Shown here piece after piece: positions 7,915 to 16,274 of a stretch of 24,934 nt of DNA; position 1 is the first letter of the stretch, and each line of letters starts with the position of its first letter. Source of the DNA: JAYZAP01 sp964645285 (lineage in GTDB: Bacteria > Pseudomonadota > Alphaproteobacteria > JAAXGF01); NCBI GenBank assembly GCA_964645285.1, contig CAZYDR010000053.1, positions 1-24,934 of the forward strand, given 5' to 3'. Below the pieces are notes generated by a model. That model made no database searches. It saw nothing but the letters and a program-made list of their open reading frames with translations, and had not been told where the DNA came from. Position numbers and translations under genes: made by a program.

Positions 7915-7940
7915 TCAACGCAACTCAACGCAACTCAACC
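7915..7940. repeat. Short tandem repeat, decamer TCAACGCAAC, 2.6 copies
   Basis: TCAACGCAAC occurs at 7915-7924 and 7925-7934 and begins a third time at 7935 (TCAACC). The last partial copy supplies the TGA stop of the PLP decarboxylase gene on the minus strand. Confidence 0.8.
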
Positions 7941-9443
7941 CATCTCTTTGGGCCGCATTTCGTTGTCCAGCGCCACACCCATGCGCCGGACGATTTCCGG
8001 CAGTGCCCGGACATCCGCCGAGGCGGTGCGGAAATTGGTGATACAGGCGCGCAACAGAAAGCGTCCGTGGACGATAGCCTGGGAGATGTAAGCCTCGCCG
8101 CCCTGTTGAATTTTGAGGACCAAATCTTCGTTGAGGCGGTCGAGATACTCATCGACCGGGCCGCCGCCGTCCGGCGTGAGATCGCCGGGCACGAAGCGGA
8201 AGGTGGCGATGCTGAGGTTCTGGGTATGGGCTTCGATCTCCGGCTCGGCGACCATGGCCTGGTACATTTCGCGGGACTGGCGGATGTTGCGGCTGAGAAT
8301 CTCCGTATAGCCCCGGCGGCCAAGCTGACTGAGCACCAGCCATACTTTGAGGGCGCGGAACTGGCGCGAATTCTGCGGCCCGTATTCATGATAGTTGATC
8401 GGCTCGTCGTTGAACTGGCTGTTGAAATTGTAATACGGCGGGCGGTAACTGAAGGTATTGAACTGAGCCTTGCGGTCGCGCACTAGGGCAATGCCGGCCT
8501 CAAGCGGCGCGAACATCCATTTATGGGCGTCGACCGCCAGGGAATCCGCCAGGCGCAGGCCCTGAATTTCCGCCGGCGTCTCGTCGCTGGCGGCGGACAG
8601 GCCGCCATAGGCGCCATCGACGTAAAACCACATGCCTTCGGCCTCGGCGATTTCGGCCAGGCGCGGCAACGGGTCGACGGCGCCAGTGCTGACCGTGCCG
8701 GCGCTGCCGATAACGATGAACGGGATATGGCCGGCGGCGCGATCCTCGGCGATGCGCGCCTCAAGCACCGCCAGGTCCATGCGCTGGTGGTCGTCGGTGG
8801 TGATCCAGCGGATGGCGTCGGTACCGATGCCCGACAGATCGGCCGCCTTCTGCCCCCAGGTATGGGTCTCCACCGATGTATAGGCGCAGAGCTGTTTGCC
8901 TCCGGCCACGCCGTCGACACGCACATCCCAGCCATGACGCTCGGCCAGGGTGCGGCGCGCGGTCATGAAGCCGACGAAATTGGCCATGTTGCCGCCGCTG
9001 GTCAGTAGGCCGCCGCAATCGGTGGGATAGCCCAGCAGTTCGGCGACCCAGCGAATGACCTGGCCTTCGATCTCGGTGGCGATGGGCGCCGAGCCCCAGG
9101 CCGGAACGTTTTGATTGATGGAAGCGGCAAGAAAGTCACCGAGCATGCCGATGGGCGCCGGCGTGCCGATGACATAGCCCCACGAACGGGGATGGCCGTT
9201 GAGCCGCCATTTCTCGAACATCATGTCCGTGGCGCGGTCGAGCAAAACGTCAGCGTCACTGCCCTCTTCCGGCAGCCCGCCGCCACCGAGCAACGCGCGC
9301 ACGGACTCCGGCGTCCAAGACGCACCCGCCGGCCGATCCGGTATCTCGCCAAGAAAGTCGGCAATGCGGTCCACCAACTTGTGGCCGAGGGCGCGAAATT
9401 CGTCAGGCGACATATCAATGGCGTGATCGGTCGGCGTATCCAT
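7935..9443 (-). CDS. Group II pyridoxal-phosphate decarboxylase (aromatic-L-amino-acid decarboxylase-like)
   Basis: 502 residues, normal for group II PLP decarboxylases (aromatic amino acid, tyrosine, glutamate and related). The PLP lysine is Lys308 in VDAHKWMFAP. Other family blocks are LTSGGNMANFVGFMTAR, the stacking-His region TSVETHTWGQKAADL, SAGTVSTGAVDPL, the PLP-binding Asp in FYVDGAYGG, and RQFRALKVWLVL in the C-terminal half. The overall pattern resembles the bacterial aromatic-L-amino-acid decarboxylase branch, but the amine product cannot be fixed by eye. The ATG at 9443 is preceded by an AGGG site. It is the first gene of a minus-strand run after the inverted-repeat element; a 94-base gap separates it from the methyltransferase gene, so co-transcription is possible but not shown. 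Confidence 0.9.
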   Translation of the reverse strand: MDTPTDHAIDMSPDEFRALGHKLVDRIADFLGEIPDRPAGASWTPESVRALLGGGGLPEEGSDADVLLDRATDMMFEKWRLNGHPRSWGYVIGTPAPIGMLGDFLAASINQNVPAWGSAPIATEIEGQVIRWVAELLGYPTDCGGLLTSGGNMANFVGFMTARRTLAERHGWDVRVDGVAGGKQLCAYTSVETHTWGQKAADLSGIGTDAIRWITTDDHQRMDLAVLEARIAEDRAAGHIPFIVIGSAGTVSTGAVDPLPRLAEIAEAEGMWFYVDGAYGGLSAASDETPAEIQGLRLADSLAVDAHKWMFAPLEAGIALVRDRKAQFNTFSYRPPYYNFNSQFNDEPINYHEYGPQNSRQFRALKVWLVLSQLGRRGYTEILSRNIRQSREMYQAMVAEPEIEAHTQNLSIATFRFVPGDLTPDGGGPVDEYLDRLNEDLVLKIQQGGEAYISQAIVHGRFLLRACITNFRTASADVRALPEIVRRMGVALDNEMRPKEMG

Positions 9444-9466
9444 GGCTGAAGCCCTTTGTTGGTACT

Positions 9467-9593
9467 ATACCGGTGAGCCCTTGAAGATAGACATCTCGGA
9501 ACGGATCCAATGCTTCGACAAGCTCAGCATGAGGACGTAACCCTGAGCTTATCGAAGGGCGAGGTTCGCGTCACATCGAGCGCTCACCGGTAT
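9467..9593. repeat. Nested inverted-repeat element (REP/MITE-like)
   Basis: The outer arms ATACCGGTGAGC (9467-9478) and GCTCACCGGTAT (9582-9593) are perfect 12-bp inverted repeats. Nested inside, CTTCGACAAGCTCAG (9513-9527) faces CTGAGCTTATCGAAG (9543-9557), a 15-bp dyad with one mismatch. The inner sequence resembles a dispersed palindrome I recall from many proteobacterial intergenic regions. The element fills nearly the whole gap between the PLP decarboxylase start and the valS stop, and its right outer arm ends on the first base of the valS stop codon. No T tract follows, so it is not a classic terminator. No target duplication longer than 2 bases is seen. Confidence 0.7.
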
Positions 9594-12244
9594 TAACCCG
9601 CGAGCTGCTCCAACGCGGCGGTGACCCGGGCGCGGGTCTCCATAGCCGTATTGCGGCGCTCATGCTGTTCTTCGATGACGTGCTCCGGCGCCCGTGAGGT
9701 GAACTTCTCGTTGCCCAGCTTGGCGTCGATCTTGGCGACCTCACCGTCGAGCTTAGCGGCCTGCTTGGTCAGGCGCTCAGCTTCCTGGTCGATATCGATA
9801 ACGTCTGCCAACGGCAGAATATACTCCGCCTCGCCGACGACGATGCGGGCCGAGCCCTTGGGCGCCAGTCCGTCGAGTGCCTCGACGTCTGCGATACGGG
9901 CCAGGGTGGCGAGCCGCTCGCCATGGGCGGCAAGCCGTTCGACGGTGGTGACGCCGGCGTCCTGATGAAGCAGCGACAACTTGGCTGACGGCGGCACATT
10001 AAGCTCGGAGCGTACCGAACGCAGGGCCGAAATCAGGTTCACCAGCCAGCCGATCTCCGCATCCGCCTCGCCATCGACCGCGGTCTCCAGGTAGTTGGGC
10101 CAGGCGGTGACGATCAACGGCGTCGTCGGCATGGGCTCAAGCTTGGACCATAGCTCCTCGGTGACGAAAGGCGCGATGGGATGGAGCAGCATGAGAATCT
10201 GATCCAGCACCCAGGCCGCCGTCGCCCGCACCTCATCCTTGGCCGGATCATCGGGTCCCATGAGCGCCGGCTTGGAAAACTCCAGATACCAGTCGCAGAA
10301 GGTGCCCCAGACGAACTGATAGATGGCGTTGGCGGCATCGTTGAAGCGGTAGCCTTCAAGCGCCGCATCAACCGCCCGGCCGGTCTTGGCGGTCTCGCCG
10401 ACAATCCAGCGGTTGAGGGTCTCGGCGCAGTTGTAGGGCTCGAAATTGTTGACCCGATGGCAACCGTTCATGTCGCAGAATCTGGCGGCATTCCACAGCT
10501 TAGTAATGAAGTTGCGGTAGCCCTCGACGCGGCTTTCCGACAGCTTGATGTCTCGACCCTGGGCGGCCATGGCGGTCAGGGTGAAGCGCAAGGTATCACT
10601 GCCGAACTTATCAAGGAGCTCCAGGGGGTCGATTATGTTGCCCTTGCTCTTGGACATTTTCTGGCCCTTGTCGTCGCGGACCAGGGCGTGGATGTAGACC
10701 GTGTGGAACGGTACTTCGTCCATGAAATGGAGGCCGAACATCATCATTCGGGCGACCCAGAAGAAGATGATGTCGAATCCGGTAACCAGGACGTCGGTGG
10801 GATAGTAACGCTCAAGCTCCAGAGTCTGCTCGGGCCAGCCCAGGGTCGAAAACGGCCACAGGCCCGAGGAAAACCAGGTATCCAGCACGTCCGTCTCGCG
10901 TTCCAGTTCAACGGTCTTGCCGTAGTGCTCGGCGGCGGCGGCAAGCGCCTCTTCCTCGGTCAGCTCGACGAAGATATGGCCGTCGGGGCCGTACCACGCG
11001 GGGATCCGGTGACCCCACCACAGTTGCCGTGAAATACACCAGGGCTGGATGTTGCGCATCCACTCGAAATAGGTGTTTTCCCACTGCTTGGGCACGAACT
11101 TGGTCTTGCCCCGCTCGACAGCCTCGATGGCCGGCTTGGTCAGGGTCGCCGCATCGGCGTACCATTGATCGGTAAGCCAGGGCTCCACCGCAACGCCCGA
11201 ACGGTCGCCGTACGGCACCGTATGAAGCTGGTCCTCGACCTTCTCCAGCAGGCCCCAGCCCTCCATCTCGGCGACGATGGCGTCGCGGGCATCGTAACGA
11301 TCGAGGCCCTGAAAGCGTTCCGGCGCCACATCGTTGATGGAGCCGTCGCCGTCGAGGATATTGATCATCTCGAGATCGTGGCGTCGGCCGACCTCGAAAT
11401 CATTGAAATCGTGGGCCGGGGTCATCTTCACCGCGCCCGAGCCCTGTTCCGGGTCGGCATAGTCGTCGGCGACGATGATCAGGCGGCGCTCGGTGGAGGG
11501 TTGAATGCAGTATTTTCCAACCAGATCCGTATAGCGTTCGTCTTCGGGATGAACCGCCACCGCGGTATCGCCAAGCATGGTTTCCGGTCTCGTCGTTGCG
11601 ACGGTAATATATTTATTACCAATGCCCTCCACTGGATACTTAAAGTACCACAGCTTGCCGTTTACTTCGCGCTGCTCGACCTCGAGATCGGAGATCGCCG
11701 TGTGCAGTTTGCAGTCCCAGTTGACCAGCCGCTTGTCGCGGTAGATCAGGCCCTGCTTGTAGAGATCGACGAACACCTTGCGCACCGCCGACGACAAACC
11801 GTCATCCATGGTGAAGCGCTCGCGCGACCAGTCGGCCGAGGCGCCAAGGCGCCGAAGCTGGTTGGTAATGGTGCCACCGGATTTCTCTTTCCAGGCCCAC
11901 ACCCGGTCAATGAAGCCCTCGCGACCGAGATCATGGCGGGTCTTGCCCTCCTCGGCGAGTTGGCGTTCGACCACCATCTGCGTGGCAATGCCCGCATGAT
12001 CCGTACCGGGCTGCCACAAGGCGTCACTGCCCCGCATGCGCTGCCAGCGGATCAGAATGTCCTGTATGGTGTTGTTGAGGGCATGGCCCATGTGCAGGCT
12101 GCCGGTCACATTAGGCGGCGGAATGACGATAGTGTAGGGATCGGCATTGGCCCGCGGGCCGCCACAGGCGAAGGCGCCGATCTTCTCCCAGGCGTCGTAG
12201 TGCCGCGATTCCGTCTCGTCGTGCCGGTAGGTCTTGTCCAGCAT
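9593..12244 (-). CDS. valS: Valyl-tRNA synthetase
   Basis: An 883-residue class I synthetase charging tRNA-Val. Visible are the ATP-binding HIGH-type motif in PPNVTGSLHMGHALNNT (about residue 50), the editing-domain blocks VATTRPETMLGDTAVAVHP and MTPAHDFNDFEVG, CISRQLWWGHRIPAWYG, the LDTWFSSGLWPFSTLGWP zone, and KMSKS in GQKMSKSKGNIIDP (about residue 528). After the anticodon-binding domain comes a C-terminal coiled coil rich in Glu, Lys and Arg (about 810-880), usual for ValRS. The ATG at 12244 begins MLDKTYRHDETE, a typical N-terminus. It follows popZ by 68 bases on the same strand, an order kept in many Alphaproteobacteria, and ends against the inverted-repeat element. Confidence 0.98.
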   Translation of the reverse strand: MLDKTYRHDETESRHYDAWEKIGAFACGGPRANADPYTIVIPPPNVTGSLHMGHALNNTIQDILIRWQRMRGSDALWQPGTDHAGIATQMVVERQLAEEGKTRHDLGREGFIDRVWAWKEKSGGTITNQLRRLGASADWSRERFTMDDGLSSAVRKVFVDLYKQGLIYRDKRLVNWDCKLHTAISDLEVEQREVNGKLWYFKYPVEGIGNKYITVATTRPETMLGDTAVAVHPEDERYTDLVGKYCIQPSTERRLIIVADDYADPEQGSGAVKMTPAHDFNDFEVGRRHDLEMINILDGDGSINDVAPERFQGLDRYDARDAIVAEMEGWGLLEKVEDQLHTVPYGDRSGVAVEPWLTDQWYADAATLTKPAIEAVERGKTKFVPKQWENTYFEWMRNIQPWCISRQLWWGHRIPAWYGPDGHIFVELTEEEALAAAAEHYGKTVELERETDVLDTWFSSGLWPFSTLGWPEQTLELERYYPTDVLVTGFDIIFFWVARMMMFGLHFMDEVPFHTVYIHALVRDDKGQKMSKSKGNIIDPLELLDKFGSDTLRFTLTAMAAQGRDIKLSESRVEGYRNFITKLWNAARFCDMNGCHRVNNFEPYNCAETLNRWIVGETAKTGRAVDAALEGYRFNDAANAIYQFVWGTFCDWYLEFSKPALMGPDDPAKDEVRATAAWVLDQILMLLHPIAPFVTEELWSKLEPMPTTPLIVTAWPNYLETAVDGEADAEIGWLVNLISALRSVRSELNVPPSAKLSLLHQDAGVTTVERLAAHGERLATLARIADVEALDGLAPKGSARIVVGEAEYILPLADVIDIDQEAERLTKQAAKLDGEVAKIDAKLGNEKFTSRAPEHVIEEQHERRNTAMETRARVTAALEQLAG

Positions 12245-12312
12245 CGTCCTTCAGTCTTTCATAATGGTGTTATAGATTGAGGTTTCGCGTGTCGAACAGA
12301 ACCTTACGCACC

Positions 12313-12837
12313 CTACTCAGGTTCAGCCTGGCGCACCAATTTGCGGATTTCCTTCTGAACGATGCGCTCCACCGTGGCCGGCAAATTTTTATCGAGCCAT
12401 TCACGCAGCATGGGGCGGATCATCTCAACCACCAGATCCTCAACCGTATTCACGGAACCCCTGAATGACAGACCGGCACTGGCCAGGATCTCGGGTTCGG
12501 CAGCATCGGCAAGTTTCGCCATGGCGTCGATAGAGGTAACGGACACGGCATCTGAAATCAGCGCTCCATCATCCTTGGTCGCGTCCGACCCAGGCTCTGG
12601 TTCCGGCTCGGCAGCCGCTTCCTCGGTCAAATCGACAGTCGAGCCATCTTCTTGAACCATTTGGGTCAGCTCCAGAACATCTTCGGATTCGCCATCGCCA
12701 TCGCCGCTTTCGGCCGCCTCGGCCGGTTCGCCCTCCGCGTCCTCACCTTCCGCCACCTCATCTTCGGAAATAATTCGGCGAATGGAGGCGAGAATTTCCT
12801 CCATGGAAGGATCTTGTTGTGCGTCCTTATCGCTCAT
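12313..12837 (-). CDS. popZ: PopZ-like cell-pole organising protein (DUF2497)
   Basis: 174 residues in the three-part PopZ layout. Near the N-terminus is the partner-binding helix SMEEILASIRRIISED (about residues 11-26). A central acidic, Pro/Glu/Ala-rich low-complexity linker follows (about 27-100). The C-terminal oligomerisation helices contain VEDLVVEMIRPMLREWLDK and LPATVERIVQKEIRKLV (about 131-168). PopZ forms a polar condensate that anchors ParB-parS and signalling proteins; it is confined to Alphaproteobacteria, which supports the taxonomic call. It lies between tolC and valS on the same strand, as in relatives. The 115-base upstream gap is AT-rich near tolC and may hold a weak promoter (TTGTTT, 18-base spacer, TGTACT on the minus strand, 12928-12899), which I consider uncertain. 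Confidence 0.9.
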   Translation of the reverse strand: MSDKDAQQDPSMEEILASIRRIISEDEVAEGEDAEGEPAEAAESGDGDGESEDVLELTQMVQEDGSTVDLTEEAAAEPEPEPGSDATKDDGALISDAVSVTSIDAMAKLADAAEPEILASAGLSFRGSVNTVEDLVVEMIRPMLREWLDKNLPATVERIVQKEIRKLVRQAEPE

Positions 12838-12952
12838 ATCACAGGTCCGTCACTCGTTCCGAGGAAGGCCACGCCCGGTACAATCGGGCGCAAGGGCCAG
12901 TACAGTTAGTAAGACAAACCATAAACAATTGCTAGCTAGTCTTAATATTTAC

Positions 12953-14329
12953 CTAATTGTCGCTACCGACGCCCCAGACCAAGTCACGTACCGCAAGATA
13001 ATGGCTGGTCGGATCATAGGCCTGCACGGGCAGCCCCAGATGGCTTGCCGTCAAGCGCCCGATTACCGCCTCCAGAGTATAGCTGGCGACAACGTCGTCG
13101 TGTTCGGCGCGCACCAGATCGACCCGCACCAGAAACAATTCCTGCTCGGCATCAAGCACGTCCAGGATGGTGCGCGAACCCACCGCCGCTTCCTGTACCA
13201 CACCGTCGAGAGCGATTTCAGCGGCACGCACAGCCTCTCGGAAGGCGGCAATTTGCGCTCGCGCCGTGACCAGGGTTTCCCACCACAGGGTCGTCGACTC
13301 AAGCACCGAGCGCCGGGCCTCTTCGATTTCGATGCGCCGTTGCGACGCGACCTCGCGGGTTGCTCGCACCTGGGCATGTTCCGAGCCTGACTGATACAGC
13401 GGCACGGTCAATTGCGCCAATATCTGGTTACGCGTGGTCAGACTGTTGCGCGACGAGGCATCTTCGGTTCGGCTCATTTCGGCAGTCAATTCCAGGCGCG
13501 GCAGCAGAACACCGAACTGAACCGCGATATCGGCGCGGGCGGCGCGCTCGATAAACACGGCGCGACGGATGGTCGGGTTGTGCTCGACCGCGATCTCGCG
13601 GGCCTGCCGCTCGGTAGTCGGAAGATGAACCAGGGTTGGCGGCGAACGTAGTTGGCCGGGCAACGCGCCAACCACATTGAGATAAGACGCCCGAGCCGCG
13701 GTCAACTCGGCGCCGGCGCCGACACGCTCGGCCACCGCATTGGCCACCCGGGCTTCGGCCTGGGCCTTGTCGGTACGGGTGACCTCGCCGACATCGAAGC
13801 GATCCTGCGCCGCTTCAAGCTGACGCCGCAGACGCTCCTCGTTGTTCTTCGCCAACTTGAGTACGGCCTGATCACGCATGACATCCATATAGGCCGTCGC
13901 CACCTGGAGCAGCACGTTCTGCTCGGCGTCAATCAGGCGCTCGCGGTCTGCCATCACCAGGTTCTCGGCACGCCGGGTCTGAGCCACAGTGCGACCGCCA
14001 CTATACAGTGGTTGGGTAATATTCAGGGCGATGGAAGCCGGGGTTAGGACTTCCTCGGAGCTCAAGGACGCGGTTTCTGATTCCACGTCGGCCTTGCCGA
14101 GGTCACCGGTAACCGTGACCGTCGGGCGCCAGCCGGACAGCGCCTGGGGAACCTGCTCGTCACTGGCCCGCAGGGCGGCGCGCTCGGACAGCAGAACGGG
14201 GTTGCTGACGTAAGCCGCCGCCATGGCCTCGGCCAAAGTCTCGGCATTCGCCTGAGACGGGCCGCCGGTCACCACGGCAGCCATCACAAGGGCACCGGTC
14301 GCGCCTATTATTCCCCGTAACATTTTCAT
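12953..14329 (-). CDS. tolC: TolC-family outer membrane efflux / type I secretion channel
   Basis: 458 residues. The signal peptide is MKMLRGIIGATGALVMAAVV followed by a cleavage site near SQANA-ETLAEA. The mature part has the two repeated OEP halves: YVSNPVLLSERAALRASDEQVPQA with LNITQPLYSGGRT in the first, and VEHNPTIRRAVF with QLTVPLYQSGSEHAQVR in the second, separated by long alpha-helical, Gln/Arg/Ala-rich hairpins. Homotrimers form the exit duct for RND/ABC efflux or type I secretion. The ATG at 14329 is chosen because it gives the signal peptide directly and has AGAGG 10 bases upstream; the frame is open to 14455 but that extension would block export. It follows pcm by 43 bases, with popZ and valS downstream. 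The inner-membrane partner genes are not in this window. Confidence 0.95.
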   Translation of the reverse strand: MKMLRGIIGATGALVMAAVVTGGPSQANAETLAEAMAAAYVSNPVLLSERAALRASDEQVPQALSGWRPTVTVTGDLGKADVESETASLSSEEVLTPASIALNITQPLYSGGRTVAQTRRAENLVMADRERLIDAEQNVLLQVATAYMDVMRDQAVLKLAKNNEERLRRQLEAAQDRFDVGEVTRTDKAQAEARVANAVAERVGAGAELTAARASYLNVVGALPGQLRSPPTLVHLPTTERQAREIAVEHNPTIRRAVFIERAARADIAVQFGVLLPRLELTAEMSRTEDASSRNSLTTRNQILAQLTVPLYQSGSEHAQVRATREVASQRRIEIEEARRSVLESTTLWWETLVTARAQIAAFREAVRAAEIALDGVVQEAAVGSRTILDVLDAEQELFLVRVDLVRAEHDDVVASYTLEAVIGRLTASHLGLPVQAYDPTSHYLAVRDLVWGVGSDN

Positions 14330-14372
14330 CACGTCACAACCTCTGTTCACGCCAGCCAAATTCTGGTGCAGT

Positions 14373-15029
14373 CTAAAACACAAACACCGGGTCGCTCTCA
14401 AAGCCCGGTAATGACGGAATAGCCGCGTCAAATAAAACTCGACGCAACACCACACCTTGACTGCGCATGATTAACATGGCCTTGCCGACCCTCTCGCCAC
14501 CGGTGACCACGGCGACCAGACGGCCGCCTTCTACCAACTGATCAATCACAACTTCCGGTACAGTTTCAACTGCGCCTTCGATGACGATCACATCGTACGG
14601 TGCCTGATCCCCATAGCCAGCGGCAAGATCACCGGACACCACCGCCGAGCCGTCGGCCTTGAGGCCGGTCAGCAGGGCGATAGCCGTCTCGGCCATGGTC
14701 TCGTCACACTCCAGCGCCACCACCGTGGCCGCCAGACGGCACAATACCGCCGCCGAATAGCCCGTGGCGCAGCCGATATCGAGAACCACATCATCGGGCT
14801 CGATAGCCGCCGCCTGAAGAAGCCGGGCAAGCACCATGGGCTCCATGAGGTAACGCCCGGACGCCACGGCGATATCGTCATCGACATAGGCGTTGCCGGC
14901 CATGGCCTCGGGTACAAAGTGCTCTCGCGGCACTGCGGCCAAAGCGGCCAGGACGCGCTCATCAGTCACCTTGTTGGGGCGGACCTGATTGGTCACCATA
15001 TTGGTGCGGGCGGCGGCAAAATCTATCAT
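14373..15029 (-). CDS. pcm: Protein-L-isoaspartate O-methyltransferase family protein
   Basis: 218 residues. This SAM-dependent enzyme methylates isoaspartyl residues in damaged proteins so that they can be repaired; cytosolic. The N-terminal block MVTNQVRPNKVTDERVLAAL and VPREHFVPEAM, the YVDDDIAVASGRYLMEPMV segment, SAM motif I VVLDIGCATGYSA (81-93) and the acidic motif II in VVALECDE are visible. This alphaproteobacterial branch upstream of tolC has the N-terminal signature MIDFAAARTNMVTNQVRPN and may differ in activity from canonical PCMT, so the enzyme name is by family. It is the promoter-proximal gene of the pcm-tolC-popZ-valS run. Confidence 0.92.
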   Translation of the reverse strand: MIDFAAARTNMVTNQVRPNKVTDERVLAALAAVPREHFVPEAMAGNAYVDDDIAVASGRYLMEPMVLARLLQAAAIEPDDVVLDIGCATGYSAAVLCRLAATVVALECDETMAETAIALLTGLKADGSAVVSGDLAAGYGDQAPYDVIVIEGAVETVPEVVIDQLVEGGRLVAVVTGGERVGKAMLIMRSQGVVLRRVLFDAAIPSLPGFESDPVFVF

Positions 15030-15078
15030 GCAAAACCGGTGTTTCGTTGCGGTTGTAGGAATGCGCTGGGTGGCCCGA

Positions 15079-15107
15079 GTTATACTTGGCTATACGCGCA
15101 AAGACAA
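15079..15107 (-). promoter_or_regulatory. Sigma70-type promoter for pcm-tolC
   Basis: On the minus strand: TTGTCT (15107-15102), a 17-base spacer and TATAAC (15084-15079), matching consensus at 4 of 6 and 5 of 6. Initiation near 15072 would leave a leader of about 43 bases before the pcm ATG (15029). It is the clearest promoter in the window. Confidence 0.55.
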
Positions 15108-15269
15108 TGTTCGTGGCGCCCCTTTTGAACCAACACGGCATCTCCGTTACGCACCGCTTGACCGGCTCGCCGGGCGCGGCCTATATAGCCGCATTGCTCC
15201 GGGCCTCTGGCGCCGGGATTGACCCAGGTTCGACGGCCACATCGAGCATGGTTTTGGGCCGATGGAGAT

Positions 15270-15343
15270 GGCCGGGTAGCAAAGTGGTAATGCACGGGAC
15301 TGCAAATCCCTGATCGTCGGTTCGATTCCGACCCCGGCCTCCA
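15270..15343 (+). tRNA. tRNA-Cys (anticodon GCA), CCA encoded
   Basis: A complete 74-base cloverleaf: acceptor GGCCGGG (15270-15276) with CCCGGCC (15333-15339); a short D stem GCA/TGC; anticodon loop CTGCAAA (15300-15306) with GCA at 15302-15304; T stem GTCGG/CCGAC around TTCGATT; discriminator T (U) at 15340 as expected for cysteine; and encoded CCA at 15341-15343. The outermost anticodon-stem pair (15295-15311, position 27-43) is a C-U mismatch. Size and discriminator match the E. coli tRNA-Cys type. TTGACC at 15219-15224 could be a -35 box, but I see no good -10. No terminator with a T run follows. Confidence 0.97.
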
Positions 15344-15378
15344 TCCTCTTCAGCGTTTGCCAACCGTATCCGGACGCC

Positions 15379-15759
15379 TCATAGGGGATCGGTCGCGTAG
15401 CCCATCTCCCGGAGACACGCCACCAGTTCTTCGTCGTGGGCGACCGCCGCGTCGTGGCCGCCCGCGCCCAGCCCCACAGCGCCGCCAACGATGGTTCCGA
15501 TCAGCGCGCCCTCGGCTGTGTCTCCCGCCAGGGCGCCGTAGTAGATCCCGTTGATAAAGCCGTAGGCGGAACCGACCAGGGTCGTTCCTACTGCCTCGGT
15601 CACAAACGCCACGGCCGAGCCGCCGCGGCATTCGGACAGGTCGTCGGTGTAGGTCGCTTCGTCAAATTTCGCCATGGTCCTGTCCACGTCCACGTTGGCG
15701 CAGGCGCCAAGCAAGGCGACGGCGAAGGTCGGGGCGATCAGGCGGCGAACTGTTTGCAT
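15379..15759 (-). CDS. Glycine-zipper lipoprotein, unknown function
   Basis: 126 residues. The N-terminus MQTVRRLIAPTFAVALLGAC is a lipoprotein signal peptide with lipobox LLGAC. The mature protein has a short polar stretch with a Cys (DDLSECRGG), then two Gly/Ala-rich hydrophobic segments (GTTLVGSAYGFINGIYYGAL and GALIGTIVGGAVGLGAGG) with glycine-zipper spacing, and a tail containing ELVACLREMGY. The two mature cysteines could form a disulfide. Proteins of this shape are outer-membrane-linked in Alphaproteobacteria, but no function is assigned. It is divergent from the VOC gene across a 128-base gap, and its end lies 36 bases from the tRNA-Cys on the opposite strand. Confidence 0.8.
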   Translation of the reverse strand: MQTVRRLIAPTFAVALLGACANVDVDRTMAKFDEATYTDDLSECRGGSAVAFVTEAVGTTLVGSAYGFINGIYYGALAGDTAEGALIGTIVGGAVGLGAGGHDAAVAHDEELVACLREMGYATDPL

Positions 15760-15887
15760 GACTGTTGGAAGCAGGTTTCCGTTGGATCGACATTAAATTC
15801 GACAATAGGGCCTCGGCCACGTGACTCCAAGGGAGCAAACCGGGCTAATGTGACCTGACCGTCGGCTAATTTGAGAGTGAAAATTCA

Positions 15888-16274
15888 ATGGGCGTCATCG
15901 GCATCGAGGAGATATTCCTCAAGGTCAAGAACATGGAGAAGGCCATCGACTTCTATCACGGCATCCTCGGCATTCCGCTCGACAAGCGGGACGCCGAGCG
16001 GACCTATCTTCAGGCCGACCGTGGCCATATCGTGCTGCAGTTGGAGAATCACACCGGTCGCCATCAGGGCGGTGGACCGCTGCATTTCGCCTTCACGGTC
16101 ACCGAGGACGTGTTCGACGAGATCGTCGCCAAGTTCGACGGCAGCGGCCACTTTACCCGCGGTCCCTACGGCGAGCGCGACGACCACGAGGGCCGGGCAT
16201 TTTTCATGATTGACCCGGACGGCAACGAGTCCGAGGTCAATACCCGCTACCTCTACGGCGTGCCGCAACGGTGA
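15888..16274 (+). CDS. VOC-family (glyoxalase/dioxygenase fold) protein
   Basis: 128 residues forming one vicinal-oxygen-chelate unit of two beta-alpha-beta-beta-beta modules. FLKVKNMEKAIDFYHGILG is the typical first module, LHFAFTV carries a likely metal-binding His, and AFFMIDPDGNESEVNTRY carries the terminal acidic ligand. Family members include glyoxalase I, ring-cleavage dioxygenases and fosfomycin thiol transferases; this one resembles uncharacterised single-domain VOC proteins and no substrate can be read. The ATG at 15888 has a GAGAGTGA site upstream. Its TGA (16272-16274) overlaps the GTG of the next gene by three bases (GTGA), indicating a coupled operon with genes that are now broken. 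Confidence 0.85.
   Translation: MGVIGIEEIFLKVKNMEKAIDFYHGILGIPLDKRDAERTYLQADRGHIVLQLENHTGRHQGGGPLHFAFTVTEDVFDEIVAKFDGSGHFTRGPYGERDDHEGRAFFMIDPDGNESEVNTRYLYGVPQR

Noticed and set aside
7841..7934. SAM or other riboswitch before the homocysteine methyltransferase
   Set aside because: The leader is only about 90 bases and I could not find conserved riboswitch core sequence or paired stems.
9513..9557. Rho-independent terminator for valS
   Set aside because: The dyad has no T tract on either strand; it fits a dispersed palindrome better.
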